A stretch of 64,000 nucleotides of DNA, taken from positions 83,246 to 147,245 of the forward strand of contig NZ_AMZB01000108.1 of the NCBI RefSeq assembly GCF_000313755.1, given 5' to 3'. The notes beneath the pieces were generated by a model. The model was not told the DNA's origin. It saw nothing but the letters and a program-made list of their open reading frames with translations, and did no database searches. Positions 53,161-62,326 of the stretch are shown here, in pieces (position 1 is the first letter of the stretch; each line of letters begins with the position of its first letter). Both the position numbers and the translations under genes were made by a program. This DNA comes from Pseudomonas nitroreducens TX1. Lineage in GTDB: Bacteria > Pseudomonadota > Gammaproteobacteria > Pseudomonadales > Pseudomonadaceae.

Positions 53161-54594
53161 ATGTTCACGTTCGTGCCAGATCATCCCCTGATCTGCGGCG
53201 TCATTCTCATCCTCATTGACCTGGCGTTATGGCAAATGATCGATGCCTCACGGCGCAAGGTGCGGATGTCCGTGCGAATCAGCATATTCATCACCTTCAG
53301 CTGGGTCCTGACCAACGCCGGTATCAGCCCGCTGCAACCGCCACTGTGGCCGGAAGACCCTCTTCTCCAGCTGACGGGTACGGTACTGGGTATTGGCTGG
53401 TGGTTGTTTGCCGCCAGAACCGTGACCATTGTCCTAGGCAATGGACTGGCGGCCCGTGGCGGCCACAGCGCACGACTGCTGCATGATGTGATGGGGGCGG
53501 CGATTTTCCTGATCGGGATCGTCGGCGCTGCGGCCTATGTCTTGCAGTTGCCGGTCAAGGGCCTGCTGGCGACTTCCGGAGCCATGGCAATCGTTGTGGG
53601 GCTGGCTGTGCAGAGCACATTGAGTGACGTGTTTTCCGGCATCGTGCTCAACACCACCAAGCCGTATCACCTCAACGACCTGATTTCCATCGACGGTACG
53701 CAGGGCCATGTCGTGGAGATCGATTGGCGGTCGACGCATCTGATGACCGACGAAGGCGGCATCGCTGTCGTACCCAACTCTGTCGCAGCGAAAGCGAGGA
53801 TTATTAACCTGAGTCGCCCGGGCGACGTACATCGGATCCGCACAGTGATTGCGGTACCCAGCAGTGTGCGCCCGCGCCTTGCTATTGATGCCCTCGAAAA
53901 AACCCTACGGGGAACGAGGGCATTGCTGTCAGCGCGCCCCGCCAAGGTCTCGGTCAAAAGCTCGCATCTGGAGTACACGGAGTACGAGCTGAAAGGGTTT
54001 GTCGCATCGGCCAAGAACAAGAACGATGTCTCCAACATGATGTTCGATCTCGCCCACCGCCACCTCGAAGCCGCCGGCGTCACCTGGGGACATAATCCGG
54101 AAGATCCTCGCTGGAGTCGCCAGCGCCGGCTTTTGGAGGAAGTCCGGGTTTTTCGTTCGTTGAGCAACAATGAACGTGACCGTCTCGCTGACGAAATGAC
54201 ACCGATCGACTACCAGGCTGACGAGGTCGTTCTGGGCTTCGGAGAGGTAGCCGATTGCCTGATGATCATCAGTACTGGCGTCATGTCGGTGTCAATCCAC
54301 GACGGTGAAAAGCTCATCGAGGCAGGCCGTATGGGGCCAGGTGAAATCATGGGAGAAGAAGGCATTCTCGCGGGGAACCCCTCGAGGGGAGAATTTCGCA
54401 GCATCACAAGCGGGCAGTTCTTCCGCATTGGCAAAGATATGTTCGGCAGCCAGTTGGAACACCTGCATGAACTTCAGTCCGCTCTCAGCCACTTGCAGGA
54501 ACAGCGTGAAGAGATCCGGGAGGCGGTAATCCTGCAGAAGCCAGTGGAAACCAAGAAAAAAGGATTGCTGAGCTGGCTATTGCAGCGCAGATAA
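53161..54594 (+). CDS. MscS-type channel with cyclic-nucleotide-binding domain
   Basis: The start at 53161, with GGAGG upstream, gives 477 residues. Hydrophobic segments near 8-25, 40-58, 72-90 and 110-140 form the membrane part. The pore helix and beta domain of MscS follow (MAIVVGLAVQSTLSDVFSGIVLN, VVEIDWRSTHLMTDEGGIAVVPNS). A C-terminal cNMP-binding fold (about 330-440, GEVADCLMIISTGVMSVS, GPGEIMGEEGILAG) could gate the channel by ligand. A terminal helical tail is Lys-rich. It converges with the small membrane protein gene. Confidence 0.9.
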   Translation: MFTFVPDHPLICGVILILIDLALWQMIDASRRKVRMSVRISIFITFSWVLTNAGISPLQPPLWPEDPLLQLTGTVLGIGWWLFAARTVTIVLGNGLAARGGHSARLLHDVMGAAIFLIGIVGAAAYVLQLPVKGLLATSGAMAIVVGLAVQSTLSDVFSGIVLNTTKPYHLNDLISIDGTQGHVVEIDWRSTHLMTDEGGIAVVPNSVAAKARIINLSRPGDVHRIRTVIAVPSSVRPRLAIDALEKTLRGTRALLSARPAKVSVKSSHLEYTEYELKGFVASAKNKNDVSNMMFDLAHRHLEAAGVTWGHNPEDPRWSRQRRLLEEVRVFRSLSNNERDRLADEMTPIDYQADEVVLGFGEVADCLMIISTGVMSVSIHDGEKLIEAGRMGPGEIMGEEGILAGNPSRGEFRSITSGQFFRIGKDMFGSQLEHLHELQSALSHLQEQREEIREAVILQKPVETKKKGLLSWLLQRR

Positions 54595-54751
54595 ATTGAA
54601 TGCGCCTTTCGCTAATAGACAAACACACGCCGCGCGATGCAAATCATCAGGAGGCCCAAAGAGCTTGCTGAGAGCTCACCTTGGAAATACAACTTCCCAA
54701 GCTTTTAGAGGCGGAAAATCAGGGTCATTGAGTGTCTCCCCAATCTTGAAT

Positions 54752-54776
54752 GAGCCTGTCATTCGGAGGCTCTTTC
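54752..54776 (+). terminator. Hairpin after the MscS-type gene
   Basis: GAGCCT and AGGCTC pair around a 9-base loop and are followed by TTT. It overlaps the stop codon of the opposed small membrane protein gene. Confidence 0.4.
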
Positions 54777-55001
54777 ACGGCCCAGACGGTTGATAGAATA
54801 CAAGCGGCCCACATACCCAAGCTTTATCGCCGTGGGCCCAAGAATTGTCATCGCATGCCCTATCAACAAGCTGGGCAAAGAAAGATATTGTTCCATTCCA
54901 TAGGCCAGCACAACCCCGGTCGCCAACAGGAGCGTACCGCAGCTCAGCAGGATATTGGACAAATTCAGAACCCGCCTTGGACTTTCGAAAAGTGTGATCA
55001 T
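54759..55001 (-). CDS. Small two-helix membrane protein, PpyR-like
   Basis: The 80-residue product begins MITLFESPRRVLNLSNILL and has two membrane helices (about 15-35 and 42-62, with SLPSLLIGHAMTILGPTAIK). The pattern recalls the small Pseudomonas membrane regulator PpyR, but I rely on memory and am not certain. The ribosome site is weak. A third copy of the TATAC/GGTAT palindrome lies 105 bases upstream. Confidence 0.6.
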   Translation of the reverse strand: MITLFESPRRVLNLSNILLSCGTLLLATGVVLAYGMEQYLSLPSLLIGHAMTILGPTAIKLGYVGRLYSINRLGRERASE

Positions 55002-55105
55002 TTCATTTCGGGACTCAGACTAACCGAAATGAAATCGTATTCCAAAAACGCAAGTTTCACGCAACTACATTTGGCCGAACCGAATATAAGCCAGTATCAC
55101 CTGAC

Positions 55106-55119
55106 TATACTTAGGTATG
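55106..55119. promoter_or_regulatory. Palindrome TATACTTAGGTATG, copy 3
   Basis: It matches copies 1 and 2 in 12 of 14 bases or better and lies 105 bases upstream of the PpyR-like gene. Confidence 0.45.
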
Positions 55120-55410
55120 GAAATACACTTACCAGGACTTATCCCAAAGCTTTGTATTTGAATGCCTGCGACGCCCCACTCGTACAGCGGCCAAATAAGA
55201 CAGACTACCTTAGCTATTGCCTGCAAACTCTCTTTCCAGGCTCTCGGAATTGAATTCCATCGAGATAAACCACTTGGAGCGGCGAAAATGATCCGGAGTG
55301 ACCTCGTAGCGACGCGAACTGAGCCAACGTCCGCTGTAGGTCGGTAGCGGCTACTCGCCAGGGGCAGCAACCGGCCAGAAACGACCGCTCAGATTCACGG
55401 AGCTTGCATC

Positions 55411-55450
55411 TAACATATGGAAATTCGTATATTCGATTTTCCATATGTTA
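55411..55450 (+). promoter_or_regulatory. Operator dyad upstream of arsR fragment
   Basis: 13-base arms TAACATATGGAAA and TTTCCATATGTTA are exact reverse complements around an AT-rich centre. It ends 10 bases before the ATG of the arsR fragment, fitting an autoregulatory ArsR operator. Confidence 0.7.
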
Positions 55451-55460
55451 TGGTGAAGCC

Positions 55461-55489
55461 ATGATCACTCCACCCGAGGTCTTCAAGGG
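55461..55489 (+). pseudogene. arsR: 5' fragment of an arsR-like gene, cut by a transposon end
   Basis: The frame reads MITPPEVFK, the way Pseudomonas ArsR arsenical repressors begin (recalled from the family), after GGTGA. It then runs straight into the terminal repeat of a Tn3-family element at 55487. The preceding operator dyad supports the call. The rest of the gene, and any arsBC genes, would lie past the right edge of the window beyond the inserted element. With only nine codons, the identification rests partly on the operator. Confidence 0.65.
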
Positions 55490-55524
55490 GGAACCGCAGA
55501 ATTCGGAAAAAATCGTACGCTAAG
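55487..55524 (+). repeat. 38-bp terminal inverted repeat, Tn1721 type (outer element)
   Basis: It begins GGGGGAACCGCAGAATTCGG and ends CGTACGCTAAG, matching the recalled Tn1721-family end. The five bases before it, TTCAA, are the expected target duplication if the other end is found outside the window. Confidence 0.8.
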
Positions 55525-55566
55525 CTAACGGTGTTCTCGTGACAGCTCTTTGACTAGGCTTTCTAA

Positions 55567-55604
55567 GGGGTCGTCTCAGAAAACGGAAAATAAAGCACGC
55601 TAAG
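55567..55604 (+). repeat. 38-bp terminal inverted repeat, Tn21 type (mercury transposon)
   Basis: It begins GGGGTCGTCTCAGAAAACGG and ends AAGCACGCTAAG, the classic Tn21/Tn501-group end. It overlaps the last codon and stop of merR. The other end is beyond the window. Confidence 0.95.
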
Positions 55605-56034
55605 GCATAGCCGAACCTGCCAAGCTTGCTCCACCCTGTAGTGACGCGATCAGCGGGCAGGAAACGTTCCCCCTTCGCGCATGGCAGGCGCACACCAACT
55701 CAGACAGCACGGCCTCCATGCGCGCCAGGTCAGCCATTTTCTCGCGCACGTCCTTGAGCTTGTGCTCGGCCAGACTGCTGGCTTCCTCGCAATGGGTGCC
55801 ATCCTCCAGCCGCAGCAGCTCGGCGATCTCATCCAGGCTGAAGCCCAGCCGCTGGGCTGATTTCACGAAGCGCACCCGCGTTACATCCGCCTCGCCATAG
55901 CGGCGGATGCTGCCATAGGGCTTGTCAGGCTCCAGCAACAAGCCCTTGCGCTGATAGAAACGGATGGTCTCCACATTGACCCCGGCCGCCTTGGCGAAAA
56001 CGCCAATGGTCAGGTTCTCCAAATTGTTTTCCAT
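55600..56034 (-). CDS. merR: Mercury-responsive regulator MerR
   Basis: The start at 56034 gives the standard 144 residues. The N-terminal MerR helix-turn-helix ([20 protein letters not shown]) and the three Hg-binding cysteines C82, C117 and C126 are present. MerR represses and, with Hg(II), activates the mer promoter by untwisting its 19-base spacer. The stop codon lies inside the transposon terminal repeat, so the final residues are encoded by the repeat edge. It is divergent from merT. Confidence 0.98.
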
Positions 56035-56039
56035 ATCGC

Positions 56040-56070
56040 TTGACTCCGTACATGAGTACGGAAGTAAGGT
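56040..56070 (+). promoter_or_regulatory. mer operator/promoter
   Basis: The -35 TTGACT (56040-56045) and -10 TAAGGT (56065-56070) are separated by the diagnostic long 19-base spacer. The MerR dyad CCGTAC-N4-GTACGG lies inside it. Confidence 0.95.
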
Positions 56071-56105
56071 TACGCTATCCAATTTCAATTCGAAAGGACA
56101 AGCGC

Positions 56106-56456
56106 ATGTCTGAACCAAAAACCGGGCGCGGCGCGCTCTTCACTGGAGGGCTTGCCGCCATCCTCGCCTCGGCTTGCTGCCTCGGGCCGTTGGTTCTGAT
56201 CGCCTTGGGGTTCAGCGGCGCTTGGATCGGCAACTTGGCGGTGTTGGAACCCTATCGCCCCATCTTTATCGGCGTGGCGCTGGTGGCGTTGTTCTTCGCC
56301 TGGCGGCGCATCTACCGGCAGGCAGCGGCCTGCAAACCGGGTGAGGTCTGCGCGATTCCCCAAGTGCGAGCTACTTACAAGCTCATTTTCTGGATCGTGG
56401 CCGCGCTGGTTCTGGTCGCGCTCGGATTTCCCTACGTCATGCCATTTTTCTACTGA
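56106..56456 (+). CDS. merT: Mercuric ion transporter MerT
   Basis: This 116-residue inner-membrane protein has three hydrophobic helices. The first holds the cysteine pair C24/C25 (ASACCLGPL), and a cytosolic loop pair is at C76 and C82 (AACKPGEVC). It takes Hg(II) from MerP and passes it inward to MerA. The start at 56106 is chosen to match the family; upstream codons only overlap the promoter. It is the first structural gene, followed by merP after 12 bases. Confidence 0.97.
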
Positions 56457-56468
56457 TCGGAGTTCACC

Positions 56469-56744
56469 ATGAAGAAACTGTTTGCCTCCCTCGCCCTCGC
56501 CGCCGTTGTTGCCCCCGTCTGGGCCGCCACCCAGACCGTCACGCTGTCCGTACCGGGCATGACCTGCTCCGCCTGCCCGATCACTGTCAAGAAGGCGATT
56601 TCCAAGGTCGAAGGCGTCAGCAAAGTTGACGTGACTTTCGAGACACGCCAAGCGGTCGTCACCTTCGACGATGCCAAGACCAGCGTGCAGAAGCTGACCA
56701 AGGCAACCGCAGACGCGGGCTATCCGTCCAGCGTCAAGCAGTGA
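56469..56744 (+). CDS. merP: Periplasmic mercury-binding protein MerP
   Basis: The 91-residue protein has a signal peptide (about 1-19, ending VWA) and a heavy-metal-associated domain with the ligand pair C33 and C36 (GMTCSACP). It scavenges Hg(II) in the periplasm and delivers it to MerT. Length is standard. The gene is followed by merA after about 70 bases. Confidence 0.98.
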   Translation: MKKLFASLALAAVVAPVWAATQTVTLSVPGMTCSACPITVKKAISKVEGVSKVDVTFETRQAVVTFDDAKTSVQKLTKATADAGYPSSVKQ

Positions 56745-56803
56745 GTCACTGAAAACGGCACCGCAGCACAACGGACGTCATTGTCTGGCGCCACAAACGA
56801 TAA

Positions 56804-58501
<1,698 letters not shown>

Positions 58502-58518
58502 GAAAAAGGAGGTGTTCA

Positions 58519-58884
58519 ATGAACGCCTACACGGTGTCCCGGCTGGCTCTTGATGCCGGGGTGAGCGTGCATATCGTGCGCGACTACCTGCTGCGCGGAT
58601 TGCTGCGCCCGGTGGCGTGCACACCAGGCGGCTACGGCTTGTTCGATGACGCCGCCTTGCAACGGCTGTGCTTCGTGCGGGCGGCCTTCGAGGCGGGCAT
58701 CGGCCTCGACGCGCTGGCGCGGCTGTGCCGGGCGCTGGATGCGGCGGACGGCGACGAAGCGGCCGCGCAGCTTGCCCTGCTGCGTCAGTTCGTCGAGCGT
58801 CGGCGCGAAGCGTTGGCCGATCTGGAAGTGCAGTTGGCCACCCTGCCGACCGAGCCGGCACAGCACGCGGAGAGTCTGCCATGA
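58519..58884 (+). CDS. merD: Mercury operon coregulator MerD
   Basis: Start at 58519 after AAAGGAGG gives the standard 121 residues. It has a MerR-like helix-turn-helix ([20 protein letters not shown]) but not the full Hg-binding cysteine set. MerD antagonises MerR to switch the operon off when Hg(II) is gone. Its stop overlaps the merE start. Confidence 0.96.
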   Translation: MNAYTVSRLALDAGVSVHIVRDYLLRGLLRPVACTPGGYGLFDDAALQRLCFVRAAFEAGIGLDALARLCRALDAADGDEAAAQLALLRQFVERRREALADLEVQLATLPTEPAQHAESLP

Positions 58885-59117
58885 ACAACCCCGAGCGCTT
58901 GCCGTCCGAGACGCACAAACCGATCACCGGCTACCTGTGGGGCGGACTGGCTGTGCTGACTTGCCCCTGCCACCTGCCCATCCTCGCTGTCGTGCTGGCC
59001 GGCACAACCGCCGGTGCTTTCCTCGGCGAGCATTGGGTCATCGCGGCGCTCGGTTTGACCGGCCTGTTCCTTCTGTCCCTGTCGCGGGCGTTGCGGGCAT
59101 TCAGGGAAAGAGAATGA
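58881..59117 (+). CDS. merE: Mercury transporter MerE
   Basis: This 78-residue membrane protein has two helices and the cysteine motif TCPCH. It contributes to Hg(II) and organomercury uptake. It starts within the merD stop region and its stop overlaps the EAL gene start, so the three are coupled. Confidence 0.95.
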   Translation: MNNPERLPSETHKPITGYLWGGLAVLTCPCHLPILAVVLAGTTAGAFLGEHWVIAALGLTGLFLLSLSRALRAFRERE

Positions 59118-60103
59118 GCGCTTTCCGGCCGGATGGATGGACGACGCCGGAACTGGCCCAAGCGGTCGAGCGCGGGCAGCTTGAACTGCACTACCAGCCC
59201 GTCGTCGATCTGCGCAGTGGTGGGATTGTCGGCGCGGAAGCCCTGTTGCGCTGGCGTCATCCGACGCTTGGACTATTGCCACCGGGCCAGTTCCTGCCCG
59301 TGGTCGAATCGTCCGGCCTGATGCCTGAAATCGGCGCTTGGGTGCTGGGCGAAGCCTGCCGCCAGATGCGTGACTGGCGAATGCTGGCATGGCGACCGTT
59401 CCGGCTGGCCGTCAATGTTTCGGCGAGCCAAGTGGGACCGGACTTCGACGGGTGGGTAAAGGGCGTGCTGGCTGATGCCGAGTTGCCCGCCGAGTATCTC
59501 GAAATCGAGCTGACCGAATCGGTCGCGTTTGGTGATCCGGCGATCTTCCCCGCCCTGGACGCCTTGCGGCAGATCGGTGTGCGCTTCGCCGCCGATGACT
59601 TCGGGACGGGGTATTCCTGTCTGCAACATCTGAAGTGCTGCCCAATCAGCACGCTCAAGATCGACCAATCGTTTGTCGCCGGGCTCGCCAACGACCGCCG
59701 CGACCAAACCATCGTGCACACCGTGATTCAGCTTGCGCACGGGCTGGGCATGGATGTGGTGGCTGAAGGCGTGGAAACATCGGCGAGTCTTGATCTATTG
59801 CGACAAGCGGACTGCGACACAGGACAAGGCTTCCTGTTCGCGAAGCCAATGCCGGCGGCGGCATTCGCCGTCTTCGTCAGTCAATGGAGGGGTGCCACCA
59901 TGAATGCAAGTGACTCGACCACCACCAGTTGCTGCGTGTGCTGCAAGGAAATCCCGCTCGATGCCGCCTTCACCCCGGAAGGCGCGGAATACGTCGAGCA
60001 CTTCTGCGGGTTGGAGTGTTATCAACGCTTCGAAGCGCGTGCCAAGACAGGGAACGAAACCGATGCCGATCCGAACGCCTGCGACTCGCTACCGTCAGAT
60101 TGA
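59114..60103 (+). CDS. EAL-domain protein with C-terminal DUF3330 (urf2 type)
   Basis: The product is 329 residues. The EAL domain keeps the cyclic-di-GMP phosphodiesterase residues: AEALLRW, the VNVSASQ Asn, ELTES Glu, ADDFGTG, LKIDQSF Lys and AEGVET Glu. It could therefore be an active phosphodiesterase. In frame from about residue 262 is a cysteine-rich DUF3330 segment ([22 protein letters not shown]). This is the urf2 gene of Tn501/Tn21-type elements. Its role in mercury resistance is not known. Confidence 0.9.
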   Translation: MSAFRPDGWTTPELAQAVERGQLELHYQPVVDLRSGGIVGAEALLRWRHPTLGLLPPGQFLPVVESSGLMPEIGAWVLGEACRQMRDWRMLAWRPFRLAVNVSASQVGPDFDGWVKGVLADAELPAEYLEIELTESVAFGDPAIFPALDALRQIGVRFAADDFGTGYSCLQHLKCCPISTLKIDQSFVAGLANDRRDQTIVHTVIQLAHGLGMDVVAEGVETSASLDLLRQADCDTGQGFLFAKPMPAAAFAVFVSQWRGATMNASDSTTTSCCVCCKEIPLDAAFTPEGAEYVEHFCGLECYQRFEARAKTGNETDADPNACDSLPSD

Positions 60104-60138
60104 GGCATACCCTAACTGGATGTCAGGCAGGGCCGCGC

Positions 60139-60163
60139 TGTCATTTTCAGAAGACGACTGCAC
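60139..60163 (+). repeat. Left 25-bp end of the mini-Tn402 element
   Basis: This is the Tn402/Tn5053-type terminal repeat. It follows the CGCGC target copy at 60134-60138. Confidence 0.92.
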
Positions 60164-60346
60164 CAGTTCGCGGGGCAGGCCCGACCGGTGTGCAGCCGAC
60201 TTCTGAACGGGCCGTGTCAGCAGTCCTATGCACGAAGTACCGCAAGGGGCCGGAATTGCTCAGAACTCCCCTGCACGATGCGGCCTTGTTATGTGGTCGC
60301 ATTGTGACTACAATGTGAGTATCTGAATCGTTCCCGGAGAATTACC

Positions 60347-60616
60347 ATGAGTACCACTGCCGACACCTACGTCCGCGCCCGCATCGACACCAACACCAAG
60401 GAGCGTGCCGCCAGCGCGCTCGAAGCAATGGGGTTGTCGATTTCCGACGCCATCCGCCTGCTGATGCTGCGCATCGCCGACGAACACCGCCTGCCCTTCG
60501 ATGTGAAGGTGCCCAATGCCACCACCAAGAAGGCCATTGCCGAACTGGAAGCGGGCAAGGGCAAGAAGTTCACCAGCGTGGACGATCTGATGGCGGATTT
60601 GCATGCGGACGATTGA
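60347..60616 (+). CDS. RelB/DinJ-type antitoxin
   Basis: The 89-residue protein has an N-terminal ribbon-helix-helix (TYVRARIDTNTKERAASALE, GLSISDAIRLLML) and a C-terminal tail for toxin binding. It follows GGAG. The ribbon-helix-helix should bind its own promoter. Its stop overlaps the toxin start by 14 bases, the usual arrangement. Confidence 0.93.
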   Translation: MSTTADTYVRARIDTNTKERAASALEAMGLSISDAIRLLMLRIADEHRLPFDVKVPNATTKKAIAELEAGKGKKFTSVDDLMADLHADD

Positions 60617-60884
60617 CCGTTCCTCCGCGTTCAAACGCGATTACAAGCGCGAGGCCAAGGGCCAGCACCGCGCCACGCTCGATGACGCGCTCAAGCCGGT
60701 ATTGGTCGCGCTGGCGACCGATCAGCCCCTCGATGCGCGCTACCGCGATCACGACCTTTCCGGCGATTGGGCGGGCTACCGTGAATGCCACATCAAGCCC
60801 GACCTGCTGCTGATCTACCGCAAGTCCGATCCCGACATCCTGCGCCTGGCGCGGCTTGGCTCGCACAGCGAGCTTTTCGGCTGA
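60603..60884 (+). CDS. YafQ/RelE-type mRNA interferase toxin
   Basis: This 93-residue protein has the YafQ-type segments DRSSAFKRDYKREAKG, LSGDWAGYRECHIKPDLLLIY and LRLARLGSHSELF, including the conserved histidines of the active centre. It would cut ribosome-bound mRNA when not neutralised by the antitoxin encoded upstream. It is inside the mini-Tn402 element, where it may stabilise the insertion or the replicon. Confidence 0.93.
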   Translation: MRTIDRSSAFKRDYKREAKGQHRATLDDALKPVLVALATDQPLDARYRDHDLSGDWAGYRECHIKPDLLLIYRKSDPDILRLARLGSHSELFG

Positions 60885-60897
60885 CGCCAGCCGCCTT

Positions 60898-61008
60898 GTC
60901 CGTCAAACGATCATTAGGCGGCCAAACCGGACGCCTGTCCGAAAACATCTTGCGCAACGGGATGACGGACAATAAGATAGGCGGACGGTATAACGGACAA
61001 ATGGGCGG
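60898..61008 (+). promoter_or_regulatory. Probable res site of the TniR-like resolvase
   Basis: A cluster of GTCCG/CGGAC motifs (for example CCGGACGCCTGTCCG and CGGACGGTATAACGGACAA) lies directly before the resolvase start. Boundaries are approximate. Confidence 0.6.
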
Positions 61009-61010
61009 AA

Positions 61011-61586
61011 ATGGCACTCATCGGCTATGCGCGGGTATCGACGGCGGAACAGGACACCGCCTTGCAGACGGATGCGCTGCGCAATGCAGGCTGCGAACGG
61101 GTTTTCGAGGACACGGCATCCGGGGCCAAGGCAGACCGGCCCGGCTTGGCCGATGCGCTGGCTTATCTGCGCGATGGCGATGTGCTGGTCGTCTGGCGGC
61201 TGGATCGGCTTGGCCGCTCCCTGCCGCACCTGATTGAGACGGTCGGCAAGCTGGAAGCACGGGGCGTCGGCTTCCGCTCGTTGACTGAAAACATCGACAC
61301 CACCACGCCGGGCGGACGGCTCATCTTCCATGTGTTCGGTGCGCTGGGCCAGTTCGAGCGCGACCTGATCCGCGAGCGCACTAAGGCCGGGTTGACCGCT
61401 GCCGCCGCACGCGGGCGCAAAGGCGGACGCAAGCCGGTTGTCACTGCCGACAAGTTGCAACGAGCGCGGGAGCTTGTCGCCAACGGCTTGAATGTCCGCG
61501 AGGCCGCCGCACGCCTCAAGGTAGGAAAAACCGCTCTCTACGCTGCCTTGCAGGCGGCCAGTTCTGGCAGTGCAGCCGACTCCTGA
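61011..61586 (+). CDS. Serine resolvase, TniR-like
   Basis: The 191-residue product is a small serine recombinase with nucleophile Ser 10 (GYARVSTAEQ), the LDRLGRSLPHLIETV helix, the EIDTTTPGGRL-like region (ENIDTTTPGGRL) and a C-terminal helix-turn-helix (NVREAAARLKVGKTALYAAL). It is distinct from the Tn21-type TnpR encoded 176 bases downstream. Its position just inside a Tn402-type end and after a res-like cluster fits TniR, the resolvase of Tn5053-type elements. The name is an inference from context. Confidence 0.85.
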   Translation: MALIGYARVSTAEQDTALQTDALRNAGCERVFEDTASGAKADRPGLADALAYLRDGDVLVVWRLDRLGRSLPHLIETVGKLEARGVGFRSLTENIDTTTPGGRLIFHVFGALGQFERDLIRERTKAGLTAAAARGRKGGRKPVVTADKLQRARELVANGLNVREAAARLKVGKTALYAALQAASSGSAADS

Positions 61587-61592
61587 TATTTC

Positions 61593-61617
61593 ATGCAGTC
61601 GCCTTCTGAAAACGACA
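61593..61617 (-). repeat. Right 25-bp end of the mini-Tn402 element
   Basis: This is the inverted partner of 60139-60163. It is followed by CGCGC at 61618-61622, and a 17-base end-binding repeat lies just inside it, as in integron-type IRi ends. Confidence 0.92.
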
Positions 61618-61622
61618 CGCGC

Positions 61623-61762
61623 CGCTTAGTCAGAATAGAGTCATCTTTCGCATTTTTTGACACATGCCTGCGAAGGTCATAGATTTCAGCCTGACAGAAA
61701 CGGGGTTTGAGGCACAACGGAACAGAAGGAGCACTTAAGCCGCCTTCAACCAAGGAGACATC
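61623..61762 (+). promoter_or_regulatory. Tn21-type res site and tnpR promoter region
   Basis: This gap before tnpR corresponds to the Tn21/Tn501 resolution site (starting TTAGTCAGAATAGAG). The mini-Tn402 insertion abuts its left edge. AAGGAG precedes the tnpR start. Confidence 0.7.
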
Positions 61763-62323
61763 GTGCAGGGGCACCGCATCGGCTACGTCCGGGTCAGCAG
61801 CTTCGACCAGAACCCGGAACGCCAGCTGGAACAGACACAGGTGAGCAAGGTGTTCACCGACAAGGCATCGGGCAAGGACACCCAGCGCCCCCAGCTCGAA
61901 GCGCTGCTGAGCTTCGTCCGCGAAGGCGATACAGTGGTGGTGCACAGCATGGACCGGCTGGCCCGCAACCTCGATGACCTGCGTCGCTTGGTACAGAAGC
62001 TGACTCAACGCGGCGTGCGCATCGAGTTCCTGAAGGAGGGCCTGGTGTTCACTGGCGAGGACTCGCCGATGGCCAACCTGATGCTGTCGGTGATGGGGGC
62101 CTTCGCTGAGTTCGAGCGCGCCCTGATCCGCGAGCGGCAGCGTGAGGGCATCACCTTGGCCAAGCAGCGTGGCGCGTACCGGGGCCGCAAGAAAGCCCTG
62201 TCCGATGAGCAGGCTGCTACCCTGCGGCAGCGAGCGACGGCCGGCGAGCCCAAGGCGCAGCTTGCCCGCGAGTTCAACATCAGCCGGGAAACCCTCTACC
62301 AGTACCTCCGCACGGACGACTGA
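61763..62323 (+). CDS. tnpR: Tn21-group resolvase TnpR
   Basis: The 186-residue protein starts at GTG (61763) after AAGGAG. It is a serine recombinase with catalytic Ser in GYVRVSSFDQNPERQ, the LARNLDDLRRLV helix and a C-terminal helix-turn-helix (PKAQLAREFNISRETLYQYL). It resolves cointegrates at the adjacent res. Length is standard for Tn21/Tn501. The tnpA start follows after 3 bases. Confidence 0.97.
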   Translation: MQGHRIGYVRVSSFDQNPERQLEQTQVSKVFTDKASGKDTQRPQLEALLSFVREGDTVVVHSMDRLARNLDDLRRLVQKLTQRGVRIEFLKEGLVFTGEDSPMANLMLSVMGAFAEFERALIRERQREGITLAKQRGAYRGRKKALSDEQAATLRQRATAGEPKAQLAREFNISRETLYQYLRTDD

Positions 62324-62326
62324 TAC

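Larger units (their letters stand above)
55002..55460. other. Intergenic region upstream of the interrupted arsR
   Basis: No full gene is recognised. It holds the palindrome at 55106, a stretch resembling 39890-39945, and the large dyad at 55411-55450. Short frames lack ribosome sites. Confidence 0.6.
60139..61617 (+). mobile_element. 1479-bp mini-Tn402/Tn5053 element inserted in the mercury transposon
   Basis: The ends are 25-base imperfect inverted repeats at 60139-60163 (TGTCATTTTCAGAAGACGAC) and 61593-61617 (complement TGTCGTTTTCAGAAGGCGAC), agreeing in 22 of 25 bases. Flanking both ends is CGCGC (60134-60138 and 61618-61622), a 5-base target duplication. Further copies of the GTGCAGCCGACTYCTGA end-binding repeat lie at 60190 and near 61570. 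The cargo is a toxin-antitoxin pair and a TniR-like resolvase. No tniA, tniB or tniQ is present, so movement would need functions in trans. Insertion is beside the Tn21 res, as known for this res-seeking family. Confidence 0.9.

Noticed and set aside
55062..55444. Small overlapping frames between the PpyR-like gene and arsR fragment
   Set aside because: They overlap the operator dyad and palindrome, lack ribosome sites and have no recognisable features.
55411..55450. Large AT-rich dyad considered as a second dif-like site
   Set aside because: It lacks the XerC/XerD arm sequences and TGTATA centre; its position just before an ArsR-type start fits an operator better.
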